This document shows, in pieces, positions 44,351 to 56,479 of a DNA stretch of 64,000 bases. The notes beneath the pieces are model-generated. The model was not told the origin of the DNA. It worked only from the letters and a program-made list of their open reading frames with translations, and did no database searches. The stretch comes from Zoroaster sp. YZ-2022 (lineage: Eukaryota; Echinodermata; Asteroidea; Forcipulatida; Zoroasteridae). Each line of letters opens with the position of its first letter. Positions within the stretch are counted from its first letter, which is position 1. Location: assembly GCA_029582265.1 (NCBI GenBank), contig CM055817.1:61691152-61755151 (forward strand), written 5' to 3'. Position numbers and translations under genes: made by a program.

Positions 44351-44433
44351 TAGGACCTTTTTGGTAGCAAATATTGCTATATTGTTTGTTTTCCTTTTTT
44401 TTTTATTGATGTTTAATTATTTTGTTTTTACAG

Positions 44434-46826
44434 AAACGAAGCAAGTTGCTGCTGACAAATGTAATGCAGCATTGAAAGAACACTACAGAACGATAGGTAG
44501 CTATGTGAATATAAATCCTTGGGTGGAAGATGATCAGATGCACATTGACATTTATACAAAATTGCAGTTGGAAAAAAGTGAAGGTGCATCAGTTGTTATG
44601 ACACACAATGAGATGTTGAATTCCATCGAGTATGAAAAGATATTCCTCATTAAGTCACGAAAGGGTGATTTTATTAAGCGACTTATTTTCTTTGGCAAAG
44701 GGGGTGTAGGGAAGTCAACGTTATTTGATAAGATTGCCTATGACTGGGTTGTTGGTTCCAGTGATGTACTCAACAAGTACAAATTTGTATTCGTTTTAAA
44801 AATGTGTGCATTAGACCAAAGCTCAAACCTTATTGAGGCAATCTTTGACCAACTGCTCGCCCAAGACGTAGACATTTCAAAAGAAGCTTTGATTTCATTT
44901 ATCCTCCAAAAACCTAATGACGTTTTGATTCTTTTGGATGGTTTTGATGAGTTGAAAACAACAACTCTCACCGAAAATGAATTTGGGTCAATCCTAAGAG
45001 CCCTGAATAGACAAATATACCGTGAATGTTGCATAGGTGTAACAACCCGTCCCTCCCATCTTGAGCGATTAATGGACAAATCATTGGTTCAAAATCCTTG
45101 CATACACCTAAAGGTTCTTGGTTTTACAAAAGATGATGTGGAAGAATATGTCAGAAAGTTTTTCCCAGGAAACAGTGAGGCACTTATTAAGACAATTAAA
45201 AGTTCAGATGTTCTTTCTGACTTAGCAAGTAATCCAATGATTCTTCAACTTATCTGTTTAATTTGGAGAGAAGATGCAGCACTTCCATTAACCATGTCAC
45301 GCTTATACAGTAAGGTAGTGGATTACATATTCAAAAGGAAAGGCCATGAGTCTGACGAAGAAATATTGATCAAAATTGGAAAAGTAGCGCTGAATGGACT
45401 CCTTGACCCAGAACTAAAACTTGCATTTCCAGAGTCTGCATTTGAGAAGAATACACTTGCCCTTGCATTAAAGGTAGGCATCCTAAACAGGGTTTTTAAG
45501 AATTCCAAATCACATAACAGCATTCAATTCCTGCATAAAACAATGCAGGAATTGTGTGCTGCAAAATACTGGCAGAGCCTACTTCCAATCAGTCGGGTCA
45601 AACGTTTTGCAACAAAACTATTGAAAATTGGAAAATTTCAGAATATTTTAGATCACGTATGTGATGGAACACACAACATCAGTGATTTTGAATATCTCCT
45701 TCGATTTTGTTGTGGTGACAATGAAGTGTGCATGAAAAGAATCTTAATTCCACTCCTAAACCCTAAATTAAACAAGTTGGCATTACGTTGTTATTTTGAG
45801 GGTCAGTTACAAGAGATACCTTCAAAGACGTATATCAAGTCACTGGTTACAGATACCATGAAGATTAGGAATTCCAATAGTGATTTCCATTCACTCATGT
45901 TCTTTCTGTCAAATGTTTGCAAGTCGGAGTTTGGAAGGAATTATCTTAGAATAATTAAACGTATTCATTTGTCTAATATATTCATAACAGAGTCGCTGGA
46001 TTTATTTTCTCTAGCGCTGAGTAACATAACAAACGTCCAATGGCTTACCCTGTATGACTGTTCACTGTCTGTCAGTGATTTGAAGACAATTCTGTTGTCC
46101 TTGAAAGACAACACATGCTTGAATGTATTATGGCTTAATGGTAATACAATGTTAGGAGGCACAGCTTCACAGTGGGCTCCTTATATTCAACACTTGAAAA
46201 CCCTAAGAGATCTATCTATAATTGATTGTAACATACAACCTGAAGATATGGAACACATCATGAAGAATGTCAGTAAAAGCAAGAGTGAGTGTGAGGTAAG
46301 ATTCAACTATAACAAAGCACTGGGTGGCAAGGCTGAAATATGGTCTCGTTATTTGTGTCTCATGATACACAACAAGGATCTGTACCTGGGTTATTGCTCA
46401 TTGGTATGCAATGATATTGAACATATTGCTAATGCATTGAGTGAAATGCCCAACCTGACCTACTTGCACCTATGGTTCAACTCATCCTTAGGAGGGTCTG
46501 CCAATGTGTGGTCTCGTTATTTGTGTCTCATGATACACATCAAGAAGCTGCACCTGAGTGATTGCTCATTGGTATGCAATGATATTGAACATATTGCTAA
46601 TGCATTGAGTGAAATGCCCAACCTGACCGACTTGTACCTATGGGGAAACTCATCCTTAGGAGGGTCTGCCAATGTGTGGTCTCGTTATTTGTGTCTCATG
46701 AAGCACCTGCAGGTGCTGTACCTGAGTGGTTGCAACTTGGATAGTAATGATAAGATCATTATTACTCAGTCCTTGAGTAAAATGACAAACCCATTTCATG
46801 TCAATTATGATAACTTGTTCGAGTGA
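44434..46826 (+). CDS. NACHT-LRR (NLR-type) exon, intact
   Basis: One long terminal exon of 797 codons. The open frame continues back to 44361, but that part is a hydrophobic reading of a T-rich tract ending in 'tttttacag', so 44434 is the splice acceptor (phase 1). NACHT: P-loop 'FFGKGGVGKSTLFDKI' (nt 44690-44735), Walker B 'VLILLDGFDEL' (44920-44955), sensor 'IGVTTRPSHLERL' (about 45030-45070), then the winged-helix region to about 45600. LRRs run from about 45960 to 46790, with two exact-length 168-bp (56-residue) units at 46341-46508 and 46509-46676 containing 'CSLVCNDIEHIANALSEMPN' and 'SSLGGSANVWSRYL'. NLRs are cytosolic sensors: LRRs sense or autoinhibit, NACHT oligomerises with ATP. 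Stop at 46826. Upstream in-phase exons (SAM, TRADD-N-like) probably supply the effector part. Confidence 0.9.
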
Positions 46827-47060
46827 ATGAGACACATCATGGCTTTATTCTTAGATCACACAGAAGTATTGTTATATTTCACCGTCTTTTAAGTCCAGAG
46901 ATCTCAGTAGAGCATACAGCTGATGACTGTTTGCCTATTATATAAAGTATTCTTTTCACGTATTGAGGATTGATGTAAGCGTGTTAGCAACATGAATCAA
47001 TTATCTCTTAGTCTTAATCATGATTTCTTGTTTCTAACGTTAGCTTAACGTACTTTAACG
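46827..47060 (+). other. 3' UTR-like region shared with gene A
   Basis: After the stop, 'gagacacatcatgg.tttatt' through 'caattatctcttagtctt' is nearly identical to 32355-32545, then similarity ends abruptly. This marks a conserved 3' end of the duplicated unit. I see no firm AATAAA in it; 'taataaa' occurs at about 47182. Confidence 0.65.
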
Positions 47061-47429
47061 TTAGTAACAATACATTTTCCTCCACCAATAAGAAGCTCTA
47101 TGTATATACAAAACAATGCAGCTGACTTATTTACCTTTCCACACTGCTGCATATCATATTGTTATGTTGTTAAGGATAAATTAATAAAGGATGGACTTGA
47201 TTCCACTTGATTGAAACACTTATTTATTGCTGTACTGTACACCGTAATGATGGTTCACGATGATATGGGAAGCCATATTGTGTAATAAGGACTAACTCTT
47301 GAGGGCGCACTTCCAATTTACAGTCCAGGTTTTTTTTTTTTTTTTTAGTTGTTGAAAATGTGAAGACATACAAATTATGATAAACAGCTCTATTTAGTGG
47401 GATGCACCCATGCACATGGAAGCCCATTT

Positions 47430-47800
47430 ATGTCATTCTCGTAAAAAGAATATTTTATTGAATATTAGAAAATAATTATATATGTACATTCGCAATCACT
47501 ATTGTGAATAATTATTCGCCCTCAGTGTTAACGATCGATCGTACACAGTTCCTGATCAGGGCTGAGCTGGTTTCACTTTAAACATTGTCTGTTATCAAAA
47601 TGATTTCAGTATCAAACAATAAAACAACCTTGGTTACCATTGGAAACTCTATAATATGAATATTTGAAAACTATGAGTAAATAAAAGCCAAAGAAGTGTG
47701 AATTGTGAGCAATGATGGAACTTGATTAAGTTCACAGACACTCAGAAAGCACTAATCAATGATGAATTTATGAAAAATTCGTAGAATCAAAACACATGGT
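47430..47800. repeat. 3' flank of the NACHT-LRR unit
   Basis: Counterpart of 39500-39800 with scattered substitutions and indels; non-coding. Confidence 0.7.
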
Positions 47801-47983
47801 TTTTGGTTGTACTTGTGTGTTTCATATTTATATATTTTTTATTTTAATATATATATTTTGGGAAAGTTGTACTACAGCATATAATCTATATTGAAGATCA
47901 TATCGTTTTTATATTGAATATATTATTTATCAATTTACAAATGTTAAAGATGGATCGCCTGTGTTTTACCGGCAATTTTCAGA

Positions 47984-48205
47984 AGTTTGTGTGTATTGGA
48001 ACATTGATAATGTGGACACCAGGTCCACGTAGTATTGTTATACAGACGACACATTATAGAAGTTTGTGTGTGTATTGGAACATTGATAATGTGGACACCA
48101 GGTCCACGTAGTATTGTTATACAGACGACACATTATAGAAGTTTGTGTGTGTATTGGAACATTGGACAGCAGGTTCATGTCGTTATGTTATACAGACGAC
48201 AATTT
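47984..48205. repeat. 77-bp tandem repeat, about three units
   Basis: 'gaagtttgtgtgtattggaa' plus 'cattgataatgtggacacca', 'ggtccacgtagtattg' and 'ttatacagacgaca' recur at about 47984, 48059 and 48136; the third is diverged. The plus-strand frames across it are incidental. Confidence 0.85.
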
Positions 48206-49227
48206 ATAGGAATTATCAGTGGTGTAAATTTGTTAAAGGTGTGATGGATGATTCAAAATGTCCAATTCCAGTGACCCCCCCCCTTGAACGTGATCCAGTC
48301 CTAAACCCTCCCCAACACCTGAAAATGTTTTATTTATTTATTTTTTTGAATTTGATTTTTTTTTATTTCAAAGGTAGAATAATTTGATAACAATGGAAGT
48401 CCTAAATCATATTCAAATAAGAGAATCCAAATTTTCCCGAGGAGTTTGTCCAATATTTGTTTTTTACTCGACCCAAAAGGTTAGTGAGGGTGATCCTATG
48501 GACCATCCCCAACAAAATATTGTTATACCCCATCCCCTGGGATTTACACCCATCCAGTTTATACCTTCGAGTTTATATACATAATATATTACATAATAAT
48601 ATGATTATTTCATTATTTTTTAACTGTTGTAGAACCCCGATGAACTGTTGATTTATATAATTGATGACGTCATAACCTTACACGTGATTTGACGTCATTA
48701 TGTTATTGTATTTTTGATAGGTGTCAAATTGTCAAGCAAACCATTTATTTTCACTGATATGCTGGGATTTTAACTTTAAACATGAATATTCATGTTGATA
48801 TGTCATTCTCGTATAGCCTTATACTAATTACATGATATAATATCATTATCATATTGTGTTGATGGAAATTTCAGAGCTCAAATAATGTCCATTGATTGAC
48901 ATTTTAAACTATATCTTGTTAAGTGGTTAAAGATAGAAAGTGAGAATATGTAATTAAAACCACGTGACCTACAAACTATTTAATTTTCACTTTTAGTAGT
49001 TTGTGTTTTGCGTCATGCAATGATTGAAACAAATTCTTATTGGCCTTAATCGAATATTGAATTTTACTTGATAACATTTATTGCTTTTCTATGTATGTGT
49101 CGTGTGAAGACTGGAATCATAGTTTTTATAAGTCCTTGTTTGGAGTAAAGAAATAAAAGACTGTACAAAACATTAGTGTGTGTGGCTGTTGTACTTTGTC
49201 CTTTGTGAATATTATATATAGATAGTT
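48206..49227. other. AT-rich intergenic DNA
   Basis: No gene, RNA or repeat copy recognised, apart from short C-runs near 48277. Confidence 0.4.
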
Positions 49228-49455
49228 TAAAGGGACAATATCGTCACGATTAACAGGGCATGGAATAAGAATACTAATTTAAGATTAACTCTGTGACTGA
49301 AAAAATACCCTATATTTATAATAAGGTCATAACCGTTGCTGCTGCATAAATGACCTAGTAATTTTCAGTCACTGTGTTCATCTTAAACTAGGCCACCGAT
49401 TCCATGCCCTGTTGAAAGTCTGATCTGATCTTGACGATGTATGTCCCTTTAAAGA
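49228..49455. mobile_element. MITE of the 'aaagggacaat' family, copy 2
   Basis: Starts 'tttaaagggacaatatcgtc' and ends 'gacgatgtatgtccctttaa'. Inside are 'agattaactctgtgact' and its partial inverse 'agtcactgtgttcatctt', so the arms extend about 60-80 bp. No coding content. Confidence 0.75.
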
Positions 49456-50775
49456 TTGTATCGCCCGTGTTTTTGTTAGTATTTCTCACGTGATTTCCCA
49501 TATGTTACATCAGAGCATTGTTAAGGTATTATCCCCTTGTAGAATGAAAAACAAAATATTTGAGAATGACAAATCTAAGTTTTACATAAACTAAGCCTCG
49601 CTCATTAATTGAGGCGCTTAATTTCTGCTAAATCATGATTTTGATCAATATTCTGATCAATATTTTATGAAAACATGGGCAATACAAGCTAAAATAGGTC
49701 TTACAAGGTTAATTTTGGGGACCTTTTCAGATATAAATACAATCAATATTGCACCAAACTCCCACCGAACTGGTCTATAGTTGTACCGATATTTTTTAAT
49801 CTCAAAGCTACATTGTTATTCTAGGCCAAGGTTTATGATCTCCAGGCCGGCTGAAAATGTTCAAAGAGAACTCACGACAATTGAAGTCTATAACTGTAGA
49901 GGCTTTTAGACAGCGGCGGCACCAGACCTGTTAAACTGAGGGGCGGGGCAGGCTTAAATTTAAGGGGAGGAAACATTAATCATTAAAAGTTCCCAAGCTT
50001 GTAAAGATTCATAAATACACATTGCCGACGATGGAAAGTTGTTTGTTTGGTTTTTTTGTGGGGGGGGGGCTTTTGGTGGTGCTAAAGTTAATGATATGGA
50101 TGAAATTGAGTTTATTATTTACAGCGCGAACATAATTGCATGAATGTGGGTTCAATGGTTTTGGGTTAAATTCAATTTCGGCCATCGGGGAAAAATGGGG
50201 GGGGGGGGCAAAGAAAGTAACTGGGGGGTATTCCCCCTTGCCCCACCCCCCGTAGCGCCGCCGCTGCTTTTAGACACTTGACGGTTACGAGCTTAAACTT
50301 CAGCTTACTTCATTTAACAAGTCTGCTCTGGTCGTGACGATGTAGGCCTATGTCCCTGTAAAGATTGTATCGCCCGAGTTTTTGTTAGTATTTCTCACGT
50401 GATTTCCCATATGTTACATCAGAGCATTGTTAAGGTATTATCCCCTTGTAGAATGGAAAACATACATTTGAGAATGACATTCTTCAAATCTAAGTTTTAC
50501 ATAAACTAAGCCTCGCTCATTAATAATAAGGCGCTTAATTACTGCTAAATCATGATTTTGATAAATATTCTGAGAAATATTTTATAAAAACATGGGCAAT
50601 ACATCTTTAGGTCTTACAAGCTAACATTTTGGGGACCTTTTCCGATATAAATACAATCAATATTGCACCATCAAGCTCCCACCGAACTGGTCTATAGTTG
50701 TACCAATATTTTTTAATCTGAAAGCTACATTGTTATTCTAGGCCAAGGTTTATGATCTCCTTGAAGGCCAGCTGA
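49452..50775. repeat. Two ~415-bp direct repeats flanking a MITE
   Basis: 49452-49865 and 50364-50775 share 'gattgtatcgcccg', 'gtatttctcacgtgatttcc', 'aggtattatccccttgtaga' and 'ctccaccgaactggtctatag'-type blocks in order. The hAT-like MITE at 49911-50266 lies between them. Confidence 0.8.
49911..50266. mobile_element. hAT-like MITE with exact 8-bp target duplication
   Basis: Starts 'cagcggcggcacc' and ends 'gtagcgccgccgctg', inverted repeats of 10 bp or more. It is flanked on both sides by 'cttttaga' (49903-49910 and 50267-50274), an exact 8-bp duplication, the hallmark of hAT transposition. It is 356 bp with G-runs and has no transposase. Confidence 0.8.
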
Positions 50776-53285
50776 GGGTGGTCGTGCGCGAACGCATCTA
50801 CCCCCGCTAGGGTCCCCAGTATTTCCCCTATTATTACATAATTTTGCCATATTTTCACATTATTTTATTCTCTGTACCCTTTGCAAAGATTTCATGTTTG
50901 AAATATCTCCAAAATGACGGTGCAGCACTGAAGTGTCTAGAAGCCTTAAACTTCCAGAGCCCGTAGGCCGGCGCAAACCACCTCTCGCCGAATTGGATAT
51001 CAGTAGGCATTTATATGCCACGATCTGGTCCAGCTTCTAAATGCCATTCTGGTCCAGCATCTGCGAGCCATGAATTAAAAGTTTTGTCATTTTTAGTTTA
51101 TCTGTTATTCCCTACATTGTTGAATCAGCAATGGTGAATAACAGCTGATCACAAATCACCTTCGTTGTATTGAAACTATCTCAAAGTATGCGATATGGTC
51201 CAAATTGTGTCAATAAAATTCTTCCACACCAGCATGGATGATGTATGAACATTGTATGAAAATGACATGTGCATCTCCTTTTTAAAACTAACTCTAACCA
51301 TTTTTTAAATTAGTCAAACGATACTGTTAAAGTTTCTTTCCAAAGGGTATTTTCAACGTGTGTTGACGATATTGGGGCACGTTTTCGCGACCGTAACTTA
51401 AGAAACATGTTTGGGCCTTGGTCATTGGCGAAGCGTTTTTGCAAGTTTGGTCGTGCTGCGATGACGAATATTGTTCTGACCAAATGTGAACCAAAGTTTG
51501 TGATGATCGGTTTAGCTTGGCGGATTGTAAAAAGTAACGTTTTATTTACTTATTTGTTAACGTTTTCGCGTACCTACGCTGTCTTGTTTCTGGTCAATTC
51601 AAGAATATGACGTCGGAAACAATTTTCTGGTGAGGATTGCGAAAACACGGCCCGGCTTAAGGATCACCCATAATACTTTGCAACTTCCTTCACAAGATCT
51701 TGTGGATTGTACCGGTGGGTACGAGCGAAGTAAGAACTAGGCCTACCACCTGGGGACGCGGTTGACAAAATAAGAGATCATCGTACTTTAGACAGGTTCC
51801 AGTTGTCTCTATTGCATGCACTGCACGGCACGAGTCAGGTCACTCGACTACATCTCCACATTGTTGAAATTAAATTTGGCGCTCTGAGTATGAACTGCAG
51901 AACAGACACACGAGTGGACGGACTTGTCAATATTATCAATCGACAAACATCGAGCTAATAAGTCTACGAAAACCATCCTCACCTAAAGCATTAGGTAAGT
52001 ACTCATACTTAATTAGTTTTTAAAATTGGGGAAAATTATCAAGCGAATTTTAAAATGTTGGCCGTTGTACGCATTTGGTTCTCCGACATGCGAGAACCGT
52101 TAGTTATTCGCCATCCACCAGTATCGTGGCCGTATAGTGTATCGCCGTTGGTGTACTGAATTTGAAAGGTTTTACTATCATACCATTTTCTACAAAAACG
52201 TTAACCTTTTACAGACAAACGTAACATATTAATTATTGGAAAGAATGTCAAACCCACCCGCCACATGTGCACAATATCTAGCATGTGTACAATAAACGGC
52301 AAACAGCTCACTGGATGTGCATAGGCCTACATTTTTTCTCTTTAGCAATAAAGTATGTCATGTATTTGCCTAGCTAGGATGATCCTATCCCTTATGTTTC
52401 CACATAAGGGCTAGGCCAGGATAAAGAATGTACAAAAAAACGTAGGTGCATGTTTACGTGCATGTTTTACGAAGAAATAAACACATTGCACTGTAAATAC
52501 CTTAAATCTATGAATCTACTATGAATCTATACTGTATTGTTATTATGTGTATGCCTTTGATCATAAAAAATATTGTAACTTACACTGTGTTTTTGACCAA
52601 TTCTTGCCTTGTTTTGATCTTCTCTGCGGTTCGATTCTGTCCGCACGATGTGATAACACGGCGTACACCTACTGTTCCATCCGTTTTCACGGTCATAGGT
52701 GCAATTACCGGCGCCGAGCAGAGCCGTATATTGGGCTGGCTCTGGAGCGGAGCGGCAAACAGCGCCCCCGACCGACTCAGTGTGTTAAATGCGTGTTGAA
52801 AACTTGTGCATTGTACATTGTATCGAACTGTTTAGGCTGCAAAAGGCCTGGCAGTGGCTGCTTCAAACACAGGAGGAATGTTTTCCTAATTGTTTACTTT
52901 AATAAAAACAACACAGTAAAGAAAAGATTGATTTATGTATGGTATCCTGCTGTATTTGTGCACCACACCGGACGCATGTTTTCAACAAAATTGAAAATGG
53001 GTATCCGGGTATCCAAAGTTTCCTGATTTTGGGTATCCGGTTCCAAAAATATCCGAAAACGCACACCCCTAGTCCATTTCATGGGAGTTATCCCTCAAAT
53101 GTGAATTTGTAATACATGAACCAAAGGAGATTATTTCCAAAGTACATGTATTTAATTACTTATTATCTTTGAAAATGCCATCAACTTGAGAACACTTCAG
53201 TTTTAAAAGGAAATATTAAATGATACTATTTTAATAACATTTTGAGATTCTAATAAATCTTATGGAAAAAAATTGGCATGATTTC
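50776..53285. other. No gene supported
   Basis: Frames of 92 and 159 codons at 52521-53026 overlap one another in different frames and show no family motif. A region at 51770-51992 ends in a strong donor ('attag|gtaagt') and could be a 5' non-coding exon, but nothing downstream confirms it. Confidence 0.3.
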
Positions 53286-53468
53286 AAACTGTACTATGAC
53301 CAATGCATGTGTACCATACATTATATGCAAACAGTAAACTAGTGCTGGGAGTTACCAGTTAGTTCACTAACAGTTGAACTGAATCTTTCATACTGTACTA
53401 TGACCAATGCATGTGTGTACCATACATTGTATGCAAACAGATCATGTACAAACTAGTGCTGGGAGTAA
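53285..53468. repeat. Two-unit tandem repeat (~107 bp)
   Basis: 'ctgtactatgaccaatgcat' through 'actagtgctgggag' occurs at about 53289-53351 and 53393-53464, the second with two short insertions. Confidence 0.8.
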
Positions 53469-53499
53469 TTGCTTGTAAGTGCTTGTAATTTTAAAAAGT

Positions 53500-54775
53500 A
53501 CATTGTAATCTCAATCCCCAGAGTACTGGCACAAACTTCAGCCTTATATCTTCATTTCTTTGACATACATGTAAGATAATTCTTGTAATTGTAGATAGCA
53601 CATTGACACAATATGCTACATATAAACGCACAATGCATGACACACTCAATGCCTTTATACTGCATAATAGTTTGGAACGCGTAGATCGTGTCACACCACA
53701 TTAATCTCTCCACTTAAAATATCACAGAAGCAAATATGACATGAAGTTCATAATTCAAAGAAGCGAGTTAAAAGCACCAAATTCAACATAATATTTACAT
53801 GTATTTTGGATAGAATCTCTCATAGAATGATCATGTTAATATCTTGTCAAGTAACATTTCTAATAAATCGACTGAAACAAATACATGTACCAAACAAGGT
53901 CCTTTTAACATTCTAAAATTATTTTATTCTTGTTGATTTGAATTACACAAATCATCTAAATACTTTGGGTAAACCCACTAACACTTTAGTAACAAGCTAC
54001 ACACTGTTTATTCTACAAAAATACATGTACACACTACATGTATTTATTCTACAAAAACGAGCAGTTCGCATTGTAAACTAGGTTGGGTTCCAAGAGCATA
54101 CTACTCCTTTACTTGAAATTGAAAATCTCAAATTTTTAAAACTGGGGAAATTTATGTTTAAATAATACTCATAACAATAAAGAATCACACCTTTGTCTCA
54201 GTCATTTGACAGTGACACTCATTTATCATGTAGATGTATATAATGAAACCAAAATCCTTCATCCATTTTCTGAGATTGTTTGAGATTGTTATAACTAACT
54301 GTCATTGGCTTTTAATAAGACAAATCCAAGCAGAAATTTCAGTCGGGTATAATTTGCTTTTAGAAAAACTTACCGATAATGTTGTGAGCACCATTAGCTG
54401 TGAGCCTGCAGTTCATCAAATGGGTGTCTAGATTCATCAAATGGGTGATTTTCGCTGTTGGAGGTTGAATCTACTTGCAGATGTATCATCTGTGGGAAAA
54501 ACAAAACATACAAATTAGCTATTTTGGCGATACCTATTAATCTTAAATGTTATAACATTTTGATTTTGCTTTTTGATTAAATGAACTCTTTCCTTTAAAA
54601 ATTATTGACAAATTTCATTCTTTTTTTCTAAGATGAAAGCAATTCAGTTGGAATACATTCTCAGGAAGATGGATACTTGTATCAAATTTACACTAAGTAA
54701 CTTTTACATGTATGTATACATGCATTGCATAAAAGTTTGTGAAATTGATAACCTGGTAATTGCCAATTCTGTTCA
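53500..54775. other. AT-rich, no gene seen
   Basis: Scattered 'tacatgta' motifs only. Short frames have no support. Confidence 0.4.
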
Positions 54776-54991
54776 AAGGGACAGTATTATCACGATCAGA
54801 GCAGACTTTCAACAAGGCATGGAATCGGTGATTTAGTTTAAGATGAACACTGTGATTAAAAATTACTGGTTCATTTATGCAGCAGCAATGCTAACATCAC
54901 CTTATCATGTGGGGTATTATTTTCAGTAAATGTAAAACTAGCACTCTGATTCAATGCACTGTTGATCGTGACAATATTGTCCCTTTTAGGC
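54776..54991. mobile_element. MITE of the 'aaagggacaat' family, copy 3
   Basis: Starts 'caaagggacagtattatcac' and ends 'cgtgacaatattgtcccttt', with 'aaggcatggaatcggtg' on the left and 'ctagcactctgattc' on the right. Confidence 0.75.
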
Positions 54992-55320
54992 AAAACAAAA
55001 GTCGCTGGTTTCTGGTCATAGTTTGGCTTCAAAATTGGTGTGGTGACACTTTTTTTGTCAACCAGTGAAATAAGTGATAAATGTACGTGGTTATTGGAAC
55101 CAGACCAAATTTCCCATACACAAAGTGTGGTGGCTAAGAGAGGCCACACAAATTGGACAAGGCTTCACAACCCTATGTGAAAAAGATGTTTAAAATACAG
55201 TACAATCCAGCAATTTTGGCTGCAATTGGACATCGTTTCAGAGCAAAAACAAAGAAAACTATAAATACTGCCACGCAGGTCTGAGACGATGCATAGAGAC
55301 CAGAAACCAGAGACTTTTTT

Positions 55321-56476
55321 GACATGGTACAACTGTGAACCTACCTAATACATGATACAAGACATGAAACTGGTTGACCCTCATGTTTGACATGGTACAA
55401 CTGTGAACCTACCTAATACATGATACAAGACATGAAACTGGTTGACCCTCATGTTTGACATGGTACAACTGTGAACCTACCTAATACATGATACAAGACA
55501 TGAAACTGGTTGACCCTCATGTTTGACATGGTACAACTGTGAACCTACCTAATACATGATAAAAGACATGAAACTGGTTGACCCTCATGTTTGACATGGT
55601 ACAACTGTGAACCTACCTAATACATGATAAAAGACATGAAACTGGTTGACCCTCATGTTTGACATGGTACAACTGTGAACCTACCTAATACATGATAAAA
55701 GACATGAAACTGGTTGACCCTCATGTTTGACATGGTACAACTGTGAACCTACCTAATACATGATAAAAGACATGAAACTGGTTGACCCTCATGTTTGACA
55801 TGGTACAACTGTGAACCTACCTAATACATGATAAAAGACATGAAACTGGTTGACCCTCATGTTTGACATGGTACAACTGTGAACCTACCTAATACATGAT
55901 AAAAGACATGAAACTGGTTGACCCTCATGTTTGACATGGTACAACTGTGAACCTACCTAATACATGATAAAAGACATGAAACTGGTTGACCCTCATGTTT
56001 GACATGGTACAACTGTGAACCTACCTAATACATGATAAAAGACATGAAACTGGTTGACCCTCATGTTTGACATGGTACAACTGTGAACCTACCTAATACA
56101 TGATACAAGACATGAAACTGGTTGACCCTCATGTTTGACATGGTACAACTGTGAACCTACCTAATACATGATACAAGACATGAAACTGGTTGACCCTCAT
56201 GTTTGACATGGTACAACTGTGAACCTACCTAATACATGATAAAAGACATGAAACTGGTTGACCCTCATGTTTGACATGGTACAACTGTGAACCTACCTAA
56301 TACATGATAAAAGACATGAAACTGGTTGACCCTCATGTTTGACATGGTACAACTGTGAACCTACCTAACAGTGATAAAAGACATGAAACTGGTTGACCCT
56401 CATGTTTGACATGGTACAACTGTGAACCTACCTAATACATGATAAAAGACATGAAACTGGTTGACCCTCATGTTTT
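55321..56476. repeat. 68-bp satellite, 17 units
   Basis: Each unit starts 'gacatggtacaactgtgaac' and ends 'ggttgaccctcatgttt'. Units are almost identical. The main variant is gatacaag versus gataaaag: units 1-3, 12 and 13 have c, the others a. Unit 16 has 'aacagtgat' instead of 'aatacatgat'. No frame is open throughout. Confidence 0.95.
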
Positions 56477-56479
56477 TCA

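Noticed and set aside
44361..44433. N-terminal hydrophobic segment of the 821-codon NLR frame as a signal peptide
   Set aside because: It is the T-rich tract just before a 'tttttacag' acceptor conserved at 31168, 38939 and 40609, so it is intron.
52547..53026. 159-codon plus-strand frame as a gene
   Set aside because: It overlaps another frame, has no motif and its composition fits random translation.
55321..56476. CRISPR-like or coding repeat
   Set aside because: The 68-bp units are contiguous, have no unique spacers and no frame open across units.
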